NCBI GenBank assembly: GCA_900549995.1
Contig: URQQ01000013.1
Coordinates: 16,039-80,038, forward strand
Direction of reading: 5' to 3'
Source of the DNA: an uncultured Lachnospiraceae bacterium
GTDB taxonomy: Bacteria; Bacillota; Clostridia; Lachnospirales; Lachnospiraceae
Length of the DNA: 64,000 bases
Numbering within the stretch: the stretch's first letter is position 1; each line of letters opens with the position of its first letter. The notes below the pieces were generated by a model. It made no database searches. It was not told the DNA's origin and was given only the letters and a program-made list of their open reading frames with translations. The translations under genes and the position numbers were made by a program. Of this stretch, positions 16,704 to 26,145 are shown piece by piece.

Positions 16704-17273
16704 TTATTTATGAACCGATTTTATCACCTTGGCGGGCACACCGCCTGCAACTGTATTTTCCGGTACATCTTTTGTTACAACTGCACCGGCTGCAATGACC
16801 GCACCATCGCCAATAGTAACACCTGGCAAGATCACTGCATTGGCTCCGATCCACACATCCCTGCCGATATGGACAGGGGCTGGAATGACATCTTTTCTGT
16901 GTGCAGGATCCAGACAGTGATTCAAAGTAGCAAGAACTACATTATGGCCAATCTGAGTTCCATCTCCTATGGTAATTCCCCCCTGATCCTGAAATTTACA
17001 TCCGGAATTGAGAAATACATGTCTCCCAATCGTAAGGTTTTTTCCACAGTCAGTGTAAAAAGGCGGAAACAGATTGAATGTCTCATCTATCGGTTTTCCA
17101 GTCAGCTTTTCCATGAGCTCCCGGATTTCCTCCGGGGTATGATAGTCTCCATTTAATTCTGCTGTCAGCCGTAACGCCTCCTGGGAAAGCAGATGCATAC
17201 ATTCACGTGCTTCTGCATCAACGGCTATAGACTGTCCGCTTTTCATTGATTCTACAAATTCCTTTATTTCCAT
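16704..17273 (-). CDS. Maltose/galactoside O-acetyltransferase family protein
   Basis: A left-handed beta-helix acetyltransferase of about 189 residues. The N-terminal Mac domain is followed by hexapeptide repeats (for example IGDGTQIGHNVVLATLNH, then IGRDVWIGANAVILPG) and ends VAGGVPAKVIK. The His in LNHCLDP is the usual catalytic base. Acetyl-CoA-dependent O-acetylation of a sugar or similar small molecule is the family reaction. The ATG at 17273 follows GGAGAAAAGTG. It lies between the OmpR regulator gene and the alpha/beta hydrolase, all on the same strand, with short gaps. Confidence 0.9.
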   Translation of the reverse strand: MEIKEFVESMKSGQSIAVDAEARECMHLLSQEALRLTAELNGDYHTPEEIRELMEKLTGKPIDETFNLFPPFYTDCGKNLTIGRHVFLNSGCKFQDQGGITIGDGTQIGHNVVLATLNHCLDPAHRKDVIPAPVHIGRDVWIGANAVILPGVTIGDGAVIAAGAVVTKDVPENTVAGGVPAKVIKSVHK

Positions 17274-17324
17274 CACTTTTCTCCAATATTAATACAATAA
17301 ATTCTTTCGATTCCTGTCCGCAGG

Positions 17325-18020
17325 TCAGTTAATCCGGAAACGATATCCAGCACCCCAGACAGTCTCAATAAACTGTGTCTCTGAAGCATTTTTCCCAAGC
17401 TTATCCCGGAGGCGGTTGATGTGTACCGTAACTGTAGCGACATCCCCAAGGGAATCCATTCCCCAGACCCGGTCAAACAGAGTATCCTTAGAAAAGACAA
17501 TATTCGGATTTTCTGCCAGAAAAAGCAGAAGTTCAAATTCTTTATTCACAAGAACAATCTCTTTTCCATCCAGGTAGACCATTCTGGATTTTGGAAGAAT
17601 CGTGAGATTCTGATACGTGATCTTTATTTCCTCTTTTTCCTCCTGGGACTTAAGAAGCAGGTTATGGATATGAATATGGGATTTGACCCGGGCAACCAGT
17701 TCCGCCGGACTGAATGGTTTCACCAGATAATCGTCTGCGCCAAGTCCCAGTCCTCGGATTTTATCAATGTCTTCTTTCTTTGCTGTCACCATGATAATGG
17801 GCAGGCGCAAAGAGCGCCGCAGCTCCCGGCATACTTCAAAACCGGTTTTCCCCGGAAGCATCACATCCAGTAAAATTGCGTCATGTTCTCCTGTTTTTGC
17901 CTTTTTTTCTCCTTCCAGACCATCATAAGCAATCTCTGTACCGAACCCATTCGCCTCCAGATAATCTCGCTCAAGATCTGCGATCAATTCATCGTCTTCC
18001 ACGATCAATATTTTTTCCAT
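17325..18020 (-). CDS. OmpR-family response regulator
   Basis: About 231 residues. The receiver domain has EDDELI near the start, the phospho-acceptor Asp in DAILLDVMLPG and the Lys of YLVKPFS. The C-terminal winged helix reads LLLFLAENPNIVFSKDTLF, then VTVHINRLRDKLG. It starts inside the 3' end of the kinase gene (32-nt overlap); the ATG at 18020 is best spaced from GGGAGG, with another ATG at 18023. It is partnered with the kinase at 17989-19509. Confidence 0.93.
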   Translation of the reverse strand: MEKILIVEDDELIADLERDYLEANGFGTEIAYDGLEGEKKAKTGEHDAILLDVMLPGKTGFEVCRELRRSLRLPIIMVTAKKEDIDKIRGLGLGADDYLVKPFSPAELVARVKSHIHIHNLLLKSQEEKEEIKITYQNLTILPKSRMVYLDGKEIVLVNKEFELLLFLAENPNIVFSKDTLFDRVWGMDSLGDVATVTVHINRLRDKLGKNASETQFIETVWGAGYRFRIN

Positions 18021-19509
18021 CATCGTCCTCCCCGGCAATTGGCAGATGGATGATAATTGCCAGTCCTTCTCTGTTCTCTGCCTGGACTTCTCCTCCATGA
18101 CCTAGGATGATTTCTTTGACCACGGCGAGCCCAATGCCGCTTCCCTTTTCAGACTGGGTCCTTGCGTCATCCACCCGGTAAAAACTGTCAAATATCTGTT
18201 CCAGACTTCCTTCCGGTACACCTGGACCGTCATCTTGAAATACCAGTTCAATCTCCGTACCTGTTAAAGTACGTTTCAACAATATCTCAACATGCGATTT
18301 TTCCGAAGTCCGGTATTTCACAGTGTTAGTGAACAGATTGTCAAACACACGTTTTAACTCCTCCCGGTCAATCTGCACCGGATAAGTTTCCCTTCCATAT
18401 ATAAACGCAACCGTTATCTGATTCTGTTCTGCGTCATGTCTGCAGGTTTCCAGATACTGCTGGACAAATTCTTTGAAATCTGTCTCCTCCATACGGTAAC
18501 GGAAACCGTTATCCAGCCTGCTGTATTCTGAAAGACTCTCCACAAGGCTCACAAGGTTCCCTGTTCTGGTCTTAATCGCCTGCAGATAACGCATTCTTTT
18601 TTCCGGTGTATCCGCAATTCCATCCATCAGGCCATCCAGATAGCCGATGATGGAAGTCAGAGGGGTCCTCAGATCATGGGAAATCCCTGTGACAAGATCC
18701 CTCCTGCGTTTTTCGTCTCTCAGGCGCTGTTCTACGGATTCTTTCAGATAGGCGCGCATCTCATCAAAATCCCTGCACACTTCCCCAAACTCATCCTTTT
18801 TCCGGTATTCCATTTTTGTATCCAGATTTCCCTCCCTGATTTCCTTTGTACCCGCACTCAGACGGTGCAGAGGATTCAGAATACTTTTAGAGATCCACCA
18901 GGAAGTGATTCCATTTATAAATACCGTAAGAACTACAAAAATGAGAATGAACCCATACAGATACCGTAAAATATAGTTCTTCAGATAATTCACCACGGTT
19001 CCGTCTGTCTGCTGCCTGTGTACAGCCGTGATGCAGAAAGCCTTTTCTCCGTGATAAAAGGTATTTTTAATGACAGACACCTCATGCCTGCTGGCAGTCA
19101 GAGATTTTGCCGTATCGACTGCGTCTCCGGCCACGGACCGGGCAGCCTGCATATCTTCTTCTGTAAGATTGGTATAGATCAGTTTCTCATTTTTTGTGAT
19201 CATAAATTGATATCCCATCCCGGACAGTTTTTTCTCCAGATGGTACATCTCGTCGCTTTTCCTGATTTCTCCAGCGGCATCTGTATGCCTGCCCTGCCCC
19301 CAGTTATTTTCCCACAGCTCCTTCTGGTAGGTATAGATCATGCTCTGGGCAAACTGTATGCTGTTCTCGTCGCTGTACATGGCTTCCAGGGTATACCAGA
19401 AGCTTCCCAAAGATGTGTGCAGACAGACATTTATCACAATTGTCGTAAATACGATTGGGATCAGAACCATCATAATATTGGACAGCCTGATTTTTTTCTT
19501 AATAGTCAA
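17989..19509 (-). CDS. HAMP-containing sensor histidine kinase
   Basis: A membrane sensor kinase of about 506 residues. A TTG start at 19509, four bases after the flavodoxin stop, is preferred; the open frame continues upstream to 19542. It has two membrane segments (one near the N-terminus, one about residue 190-210) around an extracytoplasmic domain, then HAMP, the H-box GISHDLRTPLTSIIGYLDG, and the ATPase N/G boxes (FDNLFTNTVKYR, DDGPGVPEG, GSGIGLAVVKE). It is translated with the upstream flavodoxin gene and the downstream regulator. The signal is unknown; the partner genes suggest a redox or envelope-stress role. Confidence 0.92.
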   Translation of the reverse strand: MTIKKKIRLSNIMMVLIPIVFTTIVINVCLHTSLGSFWYTLEAMYSDENSIQFAQSMIYTYQKELWENNWGQGRHTDAAGEIRKSDEMYHLEKKLSGMGYQFMITKNEKLIYTNLTEEDMQAARSVAGDAVDTAKSLTASRHEVSVIKNTFYHGEKAFCITAVHRQQTDGTVVNYLKNYILRYLYGFILIFVVLTVFINGITSWWISKSILNPLHRLSAGTKEIREGNLDTKMEYRKKDEFGEVCRDFDEMRAYLKESVEQRLRDEKRRRDLVTGISHDLRTPLTSIIGYLDGLMDGIADTPEKRMRYLQAIKTRTGNLVSLVESLSEYSRLDNGFRYRMEETDFKEFVQQYLETCRHDAEQNQITVAFIYGRETYPVQIDREELKRVFDNLFTNTVKYRTSEKSHVEILLKRTLTGTEIELVFQDDGPGVPEGSLEQIFDSFYRVDDARTQSEKGSGIGLAVVKEIILGHGGEVQAENREGLAIIIHLPIAGEDDDGKNIDRGRR

Positions 19510-19513
19510 CGTC

Positions 19514-20053
19514 CTACATTCTCTTTCCCATCTGATAAGCACGTTCCAGCGCCGGATGTTTCTCGATCTCTCCTGCCTGATCTACGCCGCCTGCAAAAAT
19601 ACTTCCCGTAAGCTGTGCCTTTTCAAAACAGGATACCCATCCCTGAATGCCTGTAAGTGCGCCGTCCATGGCATGCTCATCTTCATCGGCCGCTGTGGCA
19701 AGCAGATAGACATCCCGGAACTTATAATCCAGAAAAAACAGCGGATTGGCCCGGTCGAGCATAGTCTTCAGCTGTCCGCTCATCCCGTAATAATAGATTG
19801 GTGTGGCAAATACAAGAATATCAGCTGTCAGCATTTTACGGGCGATTTCATCCCCATCATCTTTTATCACACATCCTCCTGTTTTCTGACAGGCGAGGCA
19901 CCCTCTGCAGAAAGCAATCTTTTTCTCCCGAATACATACTTTTTCCACATGATTGCCAGCCTCTTTTGCCCCGAATATAAGCTTATCAGCCAGAAGTTCT
20001 GAATTGCTTCCCTGGCGCAGACTGGATGCAATCACTAAAATATTTTTTCCCAT
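19514..20053 (-). CDS. Flavodoxin-family NAD(P)H-dependent FMN oxidoreductase
   Basis: A 179-residue flavodoxin-fold protein. The FMN phosphate loop is SSLRQGSNSELLADKL, and the isoalloxazine loop is ATPIYYYGMSGQLKTMLDR. A Cys-rich stretch, FCRGCLACQKTGGCVIKDD, is typical of iron-sulfur-flavoprotein-like and NADPH:quinone-type reductases in clostridia, though four closely spaced Cys do not by themselves prove a cluster. It follows the small protein gene by 2 nt and runs into the histidine kinase gene. Likely a soluble reductase of quinones or other electrophiles. Confidence 0.9.
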   Translation of the reverse strand: MGKNILVIASSLRQGSNSELLADKLIFGAKEAGNHVEKVCIREKKIAFCRGCLACQKTGGCVIKDDGDEIARKMLTADILVFATPIYYYGMSGQLKTMLDRANPLFFLDYKFRDVYLLATAADEDEHAMDGALTGIQGWVSCFEKAQLTGSIFAGGVDQAGEIEKHPALERAYQMGKRM

Positions 20054-20055
20054 CT

Positions 20056-20292
20056 TTATCCCTCTTTCTTCTTATTCTTTATCTGGTATACTAAATAATC
20101 CAAACAGTAAATTTTTTTCTCTTCCTTATGCACAACGCTTAATAACTCTTTTCTGTGTTTTTCTAACAATGCAAGCTGCTCTTCCTTCTTATTCCCGTCA
20201 AAGTATAAAAGAAAATCTTTAATAGCTTCCTTACTGCATCCTGCATCTTTTAAATTTTGAACTACTTTTTCTCTGGATTCTAAATATATCAT
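20056..20292 (-). CDS. Small conserved protein of unknown function
   Basis: A 78-residue protein, highly charged and probably helical, with YLESREKVVQNLKDAGCSKE at the start and a Lys-rich C-terminus. I do not recognise a domain of known function. Proteins of this size and pattern often lie directly upstream of flavodoxin genes in clostridia, as here, where the gap is 2 nt. It is the first gene of the operon that includes the flavodoxin and two-component system, and is divergent from the LysR gene at 20522. Confidence 0.75.
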   Translation of the reverse strand: MIYLESREKVVQNLKDAGCSKEAIKDFLLYFDGNKKEEQLALLEKHRKELLSVVHKEEKKIYCLDYLVYQIKNKKKEG

Positions 20293-20400
20293 TTACTTCA
20301 CAATACCCTCCTGACCATTTCCTCCTATTTTAACTGCAGGTTTTTATACTCTTCCGCATAGTTCCAATGTATCATTTCTCTTTATAAACAGTATAAATCC

Positions 20401-20450
20401 TGTTATTAAAAATAACAAATACTTATATTCAATTCATTTGTATAATTGAA
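20401..20450. promoter_or_regulatory. Two palindromes and a TATAAT box in the LysR/flavodoxin divergent promoter region
   Basis: TGTTATT-AAA-AATAACA (20401-20417) is a perfect palindrome of the T-N11-A type. Close by, TTCAATT (20428-20434) and AATTGAA (20444-20450) form a second inverted repeat that straddles a plus-strand TATAAT (20441-20446) about 75 bp before the LysR start. The layout fits a LysR protein controlling itself and the divergent operon. Binding is inferred. Confidence 0.45.
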
Positions 20451-20521
20451 ACCTATCGATTTTCATGATAAACTATAGTTGATAAACGCTAAATATAAAT
20501 TCCAGCCAAGGAGGTTCCCAG

Positions 20522-21415
20522 ATGGAATTACGAGTTCTCCAATATTTTCTTGCGGTTGCAAGAGAACAAAGTATTATACGGGCCGCAGAATCCCTTCATC
20601 TTTCCCAGCCCACACTTTCCACCCAGATTAAAAATATGGAAGAAGAACTGGGCAGGCAGCTCTTGATCCGCGGTACAAAAGGATCGAGGAAAGTAACCTT
20701 GACAGAAGAAGGGATGATTTTACGGAAACGTGCAGAAGAGATTCTGGATTTGGTAAAGAAAACAGAAAATGAAATCACCCTTGCCAATGATATTGTAATG
20801 GGTGACATTTATATCGGAACCGGGGAGACCGACGCGGTTCGTATTTTAGCGAAAGCAGTAAAAAGTCTGCAAAATACCTGCCCCGGGATCCGCTGCCATA
20901 TCTCCAGTGGGAATTCCACCTTCGTAAAAGAACGTCTGGATAAGGGCCTGCTGGATTTTGGCATCGTGTTTGGAACTGTGGATTTAACGAAATACAATGC
21001 ATTAAAAATACCTGCGAAAGATGTCTGGGGTGTATTAATGCGGAAAGATTCACCGCTCGCCGCAAAAGAGACGATTGCTCCGAAAGACTTGTGGGATAAG
21101 CCGCTTATCTTATCCCAGCAGGAGGACAAAGGCGGCGCATTAACCCAATGGCTGAAGCGACAAGCATCAGATTTGAATGTAGTTGCAACTTATAATTTGA
21201 TTTTTAATGCTTCCCTGCTGGTCGATGAGGGTATAGGATATGCGGTCTGCTTTGATAAAATTATCAATACCACCGGAAACAGCAATCTCTGCTTCCGGCC
21301 ATTGGCACCAAAGCTGGAGGATGAAATGAATATCATCTGGAAGAAATATCAGATTTTCTCAAAACCGGCTGAAAGATTTATTGCTGAATTACAGAAGATA
21401 TGTTACGTCTGTTAA
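20522..21415 (+). CDS. LysR-family transcriptional regulator
   Basis: A 297-residue LysR protein. The N-terminal helix-turn-helix reads MELRVLQYFLAVAREQSIIR, then AESLHLSQPTLSTQIKNMEE. An effector domain follows from about residue 88 (VMGDIYIGTGE). CAAGGAGGT precedes the ATG. It is divergent from the small-protein/flavodoxin/two-component operon, its probable target, and convergent with the GPH transporter gene, with only 10 bp between stop codons and no clear terminator. Confidence 0.92.
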   Translation: MELRVLQYFLAVAREQSIIRAAESLHLSQPTLSTQIKNMEEELGRQLLIRGTKGSRKVTLTEEGMILRKRAEEILDLVKKTENEITLANDIVMGDIYIGTGETDAVRILAKAVKSLQNTCPGIRCHISSGNSTFVKERLDKGLLDFGIVFGTVDLTKYNALKIPAKDVWGVLMRKDSPLAAKETIAPKDLWDKPLILSQQEDKGGALTQWLKRQASDLNVVATYNLIFNASLLVDEGIGYAVCFDKIINTTGNSNLCFRPLAPKLEDEMNIIWKKYQIFSKPAERFIAELQKICYVC

Positions 21416-21425
21416 AATTGCAATA

Positions 21426-22805
21426 CTAGTTCTCCTGATGAGGATTCCCATGTAATTTAGATTCATTTTCAACCGCTTTCTTATTTGTCATTCCGTTCAT
21501 TGAAAATACAATCGCGCTTAAAGCATAAAACATTGCCGGCCCAATATTAATCACTGCATCCATGCGAGTTAAAACGCTTTTTGGCATCACCGTATTTGCT
21601 GCAAATCCAACTGCTCCCAGAGCCAAAATTCCAATGGCTCCCCCCACTGCACCACCAAGCTTTGTGGCAAAAGAAATACAGGAATATATAACCCCGTCTG
21701 AGCGCACCCCCGTTTTCAGCCAGTTATCGTCGATAATTTCCGCTGATAATCCAAACGCCACATTAGATGACATATTGGTTAATCCATAAACAAATCCTGC
21801 CGGAACTATCATGTATGTCATCTTGCTTTCACCAATCAGGAAAAAGAACAGACAGCACAGCATCTGGCAGATCGCAGACCCGGCTCCCACCCACTTTTTA
21901 TCAATCCGGTTCATAAGAAATGCCGCAAGCATATTTGCCGCAATCATTCCCAGCGACAAAGCTGCCGCGAACTTTGCAGTCAGCAAAGGATTGTCCAGTA
22001 TATAGATAAAGTAGTATGTCATAATTCCAAGCCTTCCAAATACACCTGCTAAGAATAAAAACTCTGACAGTACCAAAAGCCGCGCATTACGGTCTGCAAA
22101 TGTATACTTAAAGGACCGTATCAACGCCAATGTTGTATTTCCGCGTTTCTGCTTTTTAACTTCAACGGTTTCCCTTGTAGTAAATACACATACAAGGAAA
22201 CATGGAATACTGACACAGGAGTATATGACTGCAACGATAAAATATCCCCTGCCTGAAGATACCGAGTGATTTCCAAAATACAGAATCAAAGGCATTGTGC
22301 ATGCCCCCATCAGAAGGGAACTGATACTTCCCATCACTCCTCTGACAGCATTTAATGATACTCTTTCCCGGTTGACCGTTGTCATTGAATTTGCGAGACA
22401 GCCAACAGAGATATTGACTGCCGTATATGCCATACCGCAGCCAATATAGGTAACTGCACACCAGACTGTTTTTGCGGAACCGCTTATAGGTAAATTCAGA
22501 AATACAAGGCAATTGAAGAATGCAAGTATGGGACAGCCAAAAAGAATATATGGCCGAAATCTTCCCAGGCGGCTGTCCGTATTTTCTGCTATCGCACCGA
22601 ACATCGGATCATTAACTGCATCCCATACACGCGCCAGCAGCATAATCACAGAAATGATGGCCGGTGTCAGTCCAACAACATCCGTATAGTAAACTGTTAA
22701 ATATGAACTGACCAGTGTCCATGAGAACTGAGCCCCCATTTCCCCCATACCATATCCTATTTTGTTCCTAACCGGTATTTTATCCTTTTTATTACGTTTC
22801 CTCAT
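21426..22805 (-). CDS. GPH-family sugar:cation symporter (glycoside-pentoside-hexuronide)
   Basis: A roughly 459-residue permease with 12 membrane segments. The N-terminal RNKIGYGMGEMGAQFSWTLV and LLARVWDAVNDPMFGAIAEN segments are diagnostic of the GPH family (MelB, XynB-type). The start is ambiguous between ATG 22805 and GTG 22811. It is the last gene of the glycoside locus and paralogous to the transporter at 24485-25909. With GH43 between them, the likely cargo is a xylo- or arabino-oligosaccharide, moved with Na+ or H+. Confidence 0.92.
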   Translation of the reverse strand: MRKRNKKDKIPVRNKIGYGMGEMGAQFSWTLVSSYLTVYYTDVVGLTPAIISVIMLLARVWDAVNDPMFGAIAENTDSRLGRFRPYILFGCPILAFFNCLVFLNLPISGSAKTVWCAVTYIGCGMAYTAVNISVGCLANSMTTVNRERVSLNAVRGVMGSISSLLMGACTMPLILYFGNHSVSSGRGYFIVAVIYSCVSIPCFLVCVFTTRETVEVKKQKRGNTTLALIRSFKYTFADRNARLLVLSEFLFLAGVFGRLGIMTYYFIYILDNPLLTAKFAAALSLGMIAANMLAAFLMNRIDKKWVGAGSAICQMLCCLFFFLIGESKMTYMIVPAGFVYGLTNMSSNVAFGLSAEIIDDNWLKTGVRSDGVIYSCISFATKLGGAVGGAIGILALGAVGFAANTVMPKSVLTRMDAVINIGPAMFYALSAIVFSMNGMTNKKAVENESKLHGNPHQEN

Positions 22806-22836
22806 ACTCACTTTCTCATTACCTTCTCTTCAGCGC

Positions 22837-24462
22837 TTAAAATTCCTGATATTTAAACCAGTCAAATTCCGCCGTTTTTTCACTGTCAACGCCATTTCCA
22901 GTAGCATACATTCCAAGCATCGTACCGCACATACATCCAACTTTCTCAGGATTAATCAATGCTCCGTTAATTTCACAAAGTTCCTGAAGCTCTGCTTCAC
23001 TTTCCCCGTATCTGATTACAAACTTTTCCCCTCTCATCTCTATCTGGAGAACAATGTTGTCTTGATCCCAATCGGCACTTTTCAGAACTTCACGGTTTGT
23101 CCTGCTGGTAAATCCGGGGAAATAAGGCGGCTGGCCAAATTCAGATGTAATCAGGACAACACGTACAACCTGCCTGTTCTGTTCTGCCGCCCTCTCAACA
23201 TGAATTTGATGATTCATGGCCTGAACTGCTGCAATTCCTGCACTTTCAGTCTCTGCAGGGCTAAAATGCATACTGGTTGAAACTGTTACGTTTTGAGCCC
23301 TCTGTCTTCTTGACAAAAATGATACATATCTGTCATTATACACCTTTCCATCCATAATCATAGGTTCCAGCTCTGCATCCAATGTCTGCCGGATGCATTT
23401 TAATTTCAGGCAGGAATCTTCGATCTTCCAGAAATCGCTCCCCGGGGTTCCCCAAAACACCATATGTAATGGGATTTCAGACTGTTCGAAATCATCTGTT
23501 TCCGTCTCTTTTCTGTATGGAAATACCGGCAGGCTTTTTGGTGCTTCGTATGACAATTCTATCCTACCTGTTTCCGGACTGAATAGAGGCCAGCCCCGTT
23601 CCCATTCTACCGGACAGATAAATGTCTCCCTTCCAAGATTCTTATACTTTCCATCGATCAGCCTGGAACCCAACATGACCGCATACCAGCTCCCATCCTC
23701 CAACTCAACCAAATCTGCATGTCCAATATTAATGATCGGACAGCCAAATCCCATATGCCGATGTGTCATAACCGGATTTGCCGGATTTCCTTCATAAAAT
23801 CCCATGATCTCCTTACTTCTGGCAGCCATTACTGCGTGGTAGTGTTCTGTTCCTCCTTCCGCAATGATCAGATAATAATACTCCCCTATATGATAAATAT
23901 GCGGTGCTTCCGGTGCTGCCCCGCAGCGCAGTGCACTGTTGAAAATGGTAACCGGCTCGCCTGACATACAGAATCGATTGATATCATATTTTGCAATCCA
24001 GATTCCCCGTTCCCGGACACCTGTACCATTATCCCATACATCTCCTGTCCCAATAATATAAGCCTGCCCGTCATCATCAAAAAATAAAGAAGCATCAATT
24101 CCCGGCACATCATCCAGCCAGTGAGGGCTGGACCACGGGCCTTCCGGCTTTTCAGCACAGATAATATAATTCCCTTTATCTGCAAAGTTTGCATTAATAA
24201 TATAGAATATACCATTTTGATAACGCAGAGTAGGCGCCATAAGTCCTCCCACCCCACAGTTACGCTCCATATGAAACCCATTTTCCTGCGTCATCGCATT
24301 TCCAATCTGCTCCCAATGTGCCAAATCCTTACTATGAAAAATCGGTAGTCCCGGACACATCTCAAAACTCGAACAAACGATATAAAAATCTTCTCCTACT
24401 CTGCAAATTGACGGATCCGGATAAAATCCCGGAATAATTGGATTATTTAAATATTCTGCCAT
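22837..24462 (-). CDS. Glycoside hydrolase family 43 (beta-xylosidase / alpha-arabinofuranosidase type)
   Basis: A 541-residue GH43 enzyme. The N-terminal five-bladed propeller begins NPIIPGFYPDPSICRVGEDF; the Asp of PDPS is the catalytic base. DASLFFDDDGQAYI holds the modulating Asp, and the Glu of GAAPEAPHIY is the general acid. Residues after about 320 form a C-terminal beta-sandwich as in larger GH43 beta-xylosidases. No signal peptide is present, so it hydrolyses imported oligosaccharides in the cytoplasm. It lies between two GPH transporters and downstream of the AraC-type regulator, all on the minus strand. Exact specificity (xylose or arabinose) cannot be told. Confidence 0.93.
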   Translation of the reverse strand: MAEYLNNPIIPGFYPDPSICRVGEDFYIVCSSFEMCPGLPIFHSKDLAHWEQIGNAMTQENGFHMERNCGVGGLMAPTLRYQNGIFYIINANFADKGNYIICAEKPEGPWSSPHWLDDVPGIDASLFFDDDGQAYIIGTGDVWDNGTGVRERGIWIAKYDINRFCMSGEPVTIFNSALRCGAAPEAPHIYHIGEYYYLIIAEGGTEHYHAVMAARSKEIMGFYEGNPANPVMTHRHMGFGCPIINIGHADLVELEDGSWYAVMLGSRLIDGKYKNLGRETFICPVEWERGWPLFSPETGRIELSYEAPKSLPVFPYRKETETDDFEQSEIPLHMVFWGTPGSDFWKIEDSCLKLKCIRQTLDAELEPMIMDGKVYNDRYVSFLSRRQRAQNVTVSTSMHFSPAETESAGIAAVQAMNHQIHVERAAEQNRQVVRVVLITSEFGQPPYFPGFTSRTNREVLKSADWDQDNIVLQIEMRGEKFVIRYGESEAELQELCEINGALINPEKVGCMCGTMLGMYATGNGVDSEKTAEFDWFKYQEF

Positions 24463-24484
24463 TTTATTTTACAACCTCCCTTAG

Positions 24485-25909
24485 TTAATTTAAACTGGTC
24501 ATTACTTTTATTTTCTCTTCATTCTCACGGCCCTTTTTATTGGTCATGCGGATCATAAGGAACGGAATAATTGCTAATATGAAACATACCGCCGGTCCAA
24601 AATTAATTACCCCATTCATTTTTGTCAGTGTCGAAGCTGTCATCTCAGAATTTGCAACAAAGCCCACTGCGCCAAGAATCACTATCCCTACCGCACCGCC
24701 AATTGCATTGGCAACTTTTGTTGAAAAGGAAATTGCAGTCACGATAACACCGTCTGAACGCTTACCCGTTCTGATCCAGTTATCGTCAATAAGTTCTCCG
24801 CACAAAGCCACGGAAGTGAGCGTGACCAGATTCGTGGCTCCATATACAAATCCCACAACCGCTATCAGCGTACTGCTTACTTTTGCTTCCCCCATAAAGA
24901 AGAATGCGATACAGCAGGCTGACTGCATAACACAAGCCAGAACCCCGACATACTTTTTATCTATTTTGTTCAATAAGACTGGGGCATACAGATTTACTAC
25001 GAACATGCCAAGTGTCATCGCTGAACCAAATGCAGCCATTCCCATAGGCTCACCTAAGATGTAGATGAAATAATATACCATCACTCCGATTCTTCCAAAG
25101 ATACCTACCAGATAAAGTACCATTGCAATCATCAGACAGGCTACATTCCAATCTTTAAAGGCATTTTTAAATGAATGCAAAATCATTAAAACCGGATTTT
25201 CTTTTTTCCCTCCAGACTGTTGTCCGCCCCCGATTACTTCTCTTGTAGCTTTAAAGCATAAGTAAAAACACGGCAATGATGCCACTGAAAAAATAAGTGC
25301 CGTTAAAAAATATCCTCTGGACGAATTCACATTGCCATTTCCAAATTTCATAATCAGCGGCATGGTCACGGCACTGACAATAATTCCAAAAAGACTCCCT
25401 ATTGCACCTTTATATGCATTTGCCGATACCCTCTCTGTATTAATGGAAGTTAATGAATTGACAACACACGTAACCGCACCATTTGCAACAGAATACGCAG
25501 TACAGCAGATGATATATGTCAGAATGCACCAAAAAGCCTTCGCTCCGCCTGATATGTTAATATTAAGAAATGTCAGGCAGTTAAATACTGCAAGCAGCGG
25601 CGCTCCAAATAATATATAAGGCCGGTACCGCCCAAATTTACTCTTCGTATTCTCTGCAATTCCCCCAAAAACCGGGTCACATATCGCCTGCCATATTCTG
25701 GCAACAAGCATAATAACAGAAATTACCGCTGGTGCAAGTCCTACAACATCTGAATAAAAGACTGTCAGATAAGAACCAATCAGCGTGAATGACAGCGTAC
25801 TCCCCGCCTCTCCTAATCCATAACCTATTTTTTGTACACATGACAGTTTTACAGCGGTTGAGTCTTCTCTCGTAATACCTTCTGTAGCGCTTTTTGCTTC
25901 TGTTTTCAT
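24485..25909 (-). CDS. GPH-family sugar:cation symporter (second copy)
   Basis: A 474-residue permease with the GPH N-terminal signature QKIGYGLGEAGSTLSFTLIG and LVARIWQAICDPVFGGIAEN. It shares order and sequence blocks with the symporter at 21426-22805 (for example the FGRYRPYILFGAP-type loop). RBS AAAGGGGAAG precedes the ATG. It follows the AraC-type gene after a 236-bp AT-rich gap with its own terminator, so it probably has its own promoter. With the GH43 gene it makes an uptake-and-cleavage unit. Confidence 0.92.
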   Translation of the reverse strand: MKTEAKSATEGITREDSTAVKLSCVQKIGYGLGEAGSTLSFTLIGSYLTVFYSDVVGLAPAVISVIMLVARIWQAICDPVFGGIAENTKSKFGRYRPYILFGAPLLAVFNCLTFLNINISGGAKAFWCILTYIICCTAYSVANGAVTCVVNSLTSINTERVSANAYKGAIGSLFGIIVSAVTMPLIMKFGNGNVNSSRGYFLTALIFSVASLPCFYLCFKATREVIGGGQQSGGKKENPVLMILHSFKNAFKDWNVACLMIAMVLYLVGIFGRIGVMVYYFIYILGEPMGMAAFGSAMTLGMFVVNLYAPVLLNKIDKKYVGVLACVMQSACCIAFFFMGEAKVSSTLIAVVGFVYGATNLVTLTSVALCGELIDDNWIRTGKRSDGVIVTAISFSTKVANAIGGAVGIVILGAVGFVANSEMTASTLTKMNGVINFGPAVCFILAIIPFLMIRMTNKKGRENEEKIKVMTSLN

Positions 25910-26033
25910 ATTTGCTTCCCCTTTCTCATCAATAATTTTTTCTGTAATTAGAGTATATAATCTTTTTGCATAATTCTCTTTTTTTATATTAACTGTTTCT
26001 TTGCCTTTTTTAACTTATATAATTTCAAAAAAG

Positions 26034-26072
26034 AAAAAAGGAAAATATATGACAATATACTTTCCTTTTTTT
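26034..26072 (-). terminator. Probable terminator of the AraC-GH39 gene
   Basis: On the minus strand AAAAAAAGGAAA pairs with TTTCCTTTTTT around an AT-rich loop, 74 bp after the AraC-GH39 stop codon. The stem is weak at its base (A-T), so confidence is moderate. The region also carries two copies of a 16-nt CTTTNCCTTTTTTAAC-like sequence (25999-26014 and 26060-26075, plus strand). Confidence 0.55.
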
Positions 26073-26145
26073 AACATATATAAAATTTTATAAATCATTA
26101 CAATCCATTCAATGGCTTCTATCATACCTTCCATTGCAAAGAATA

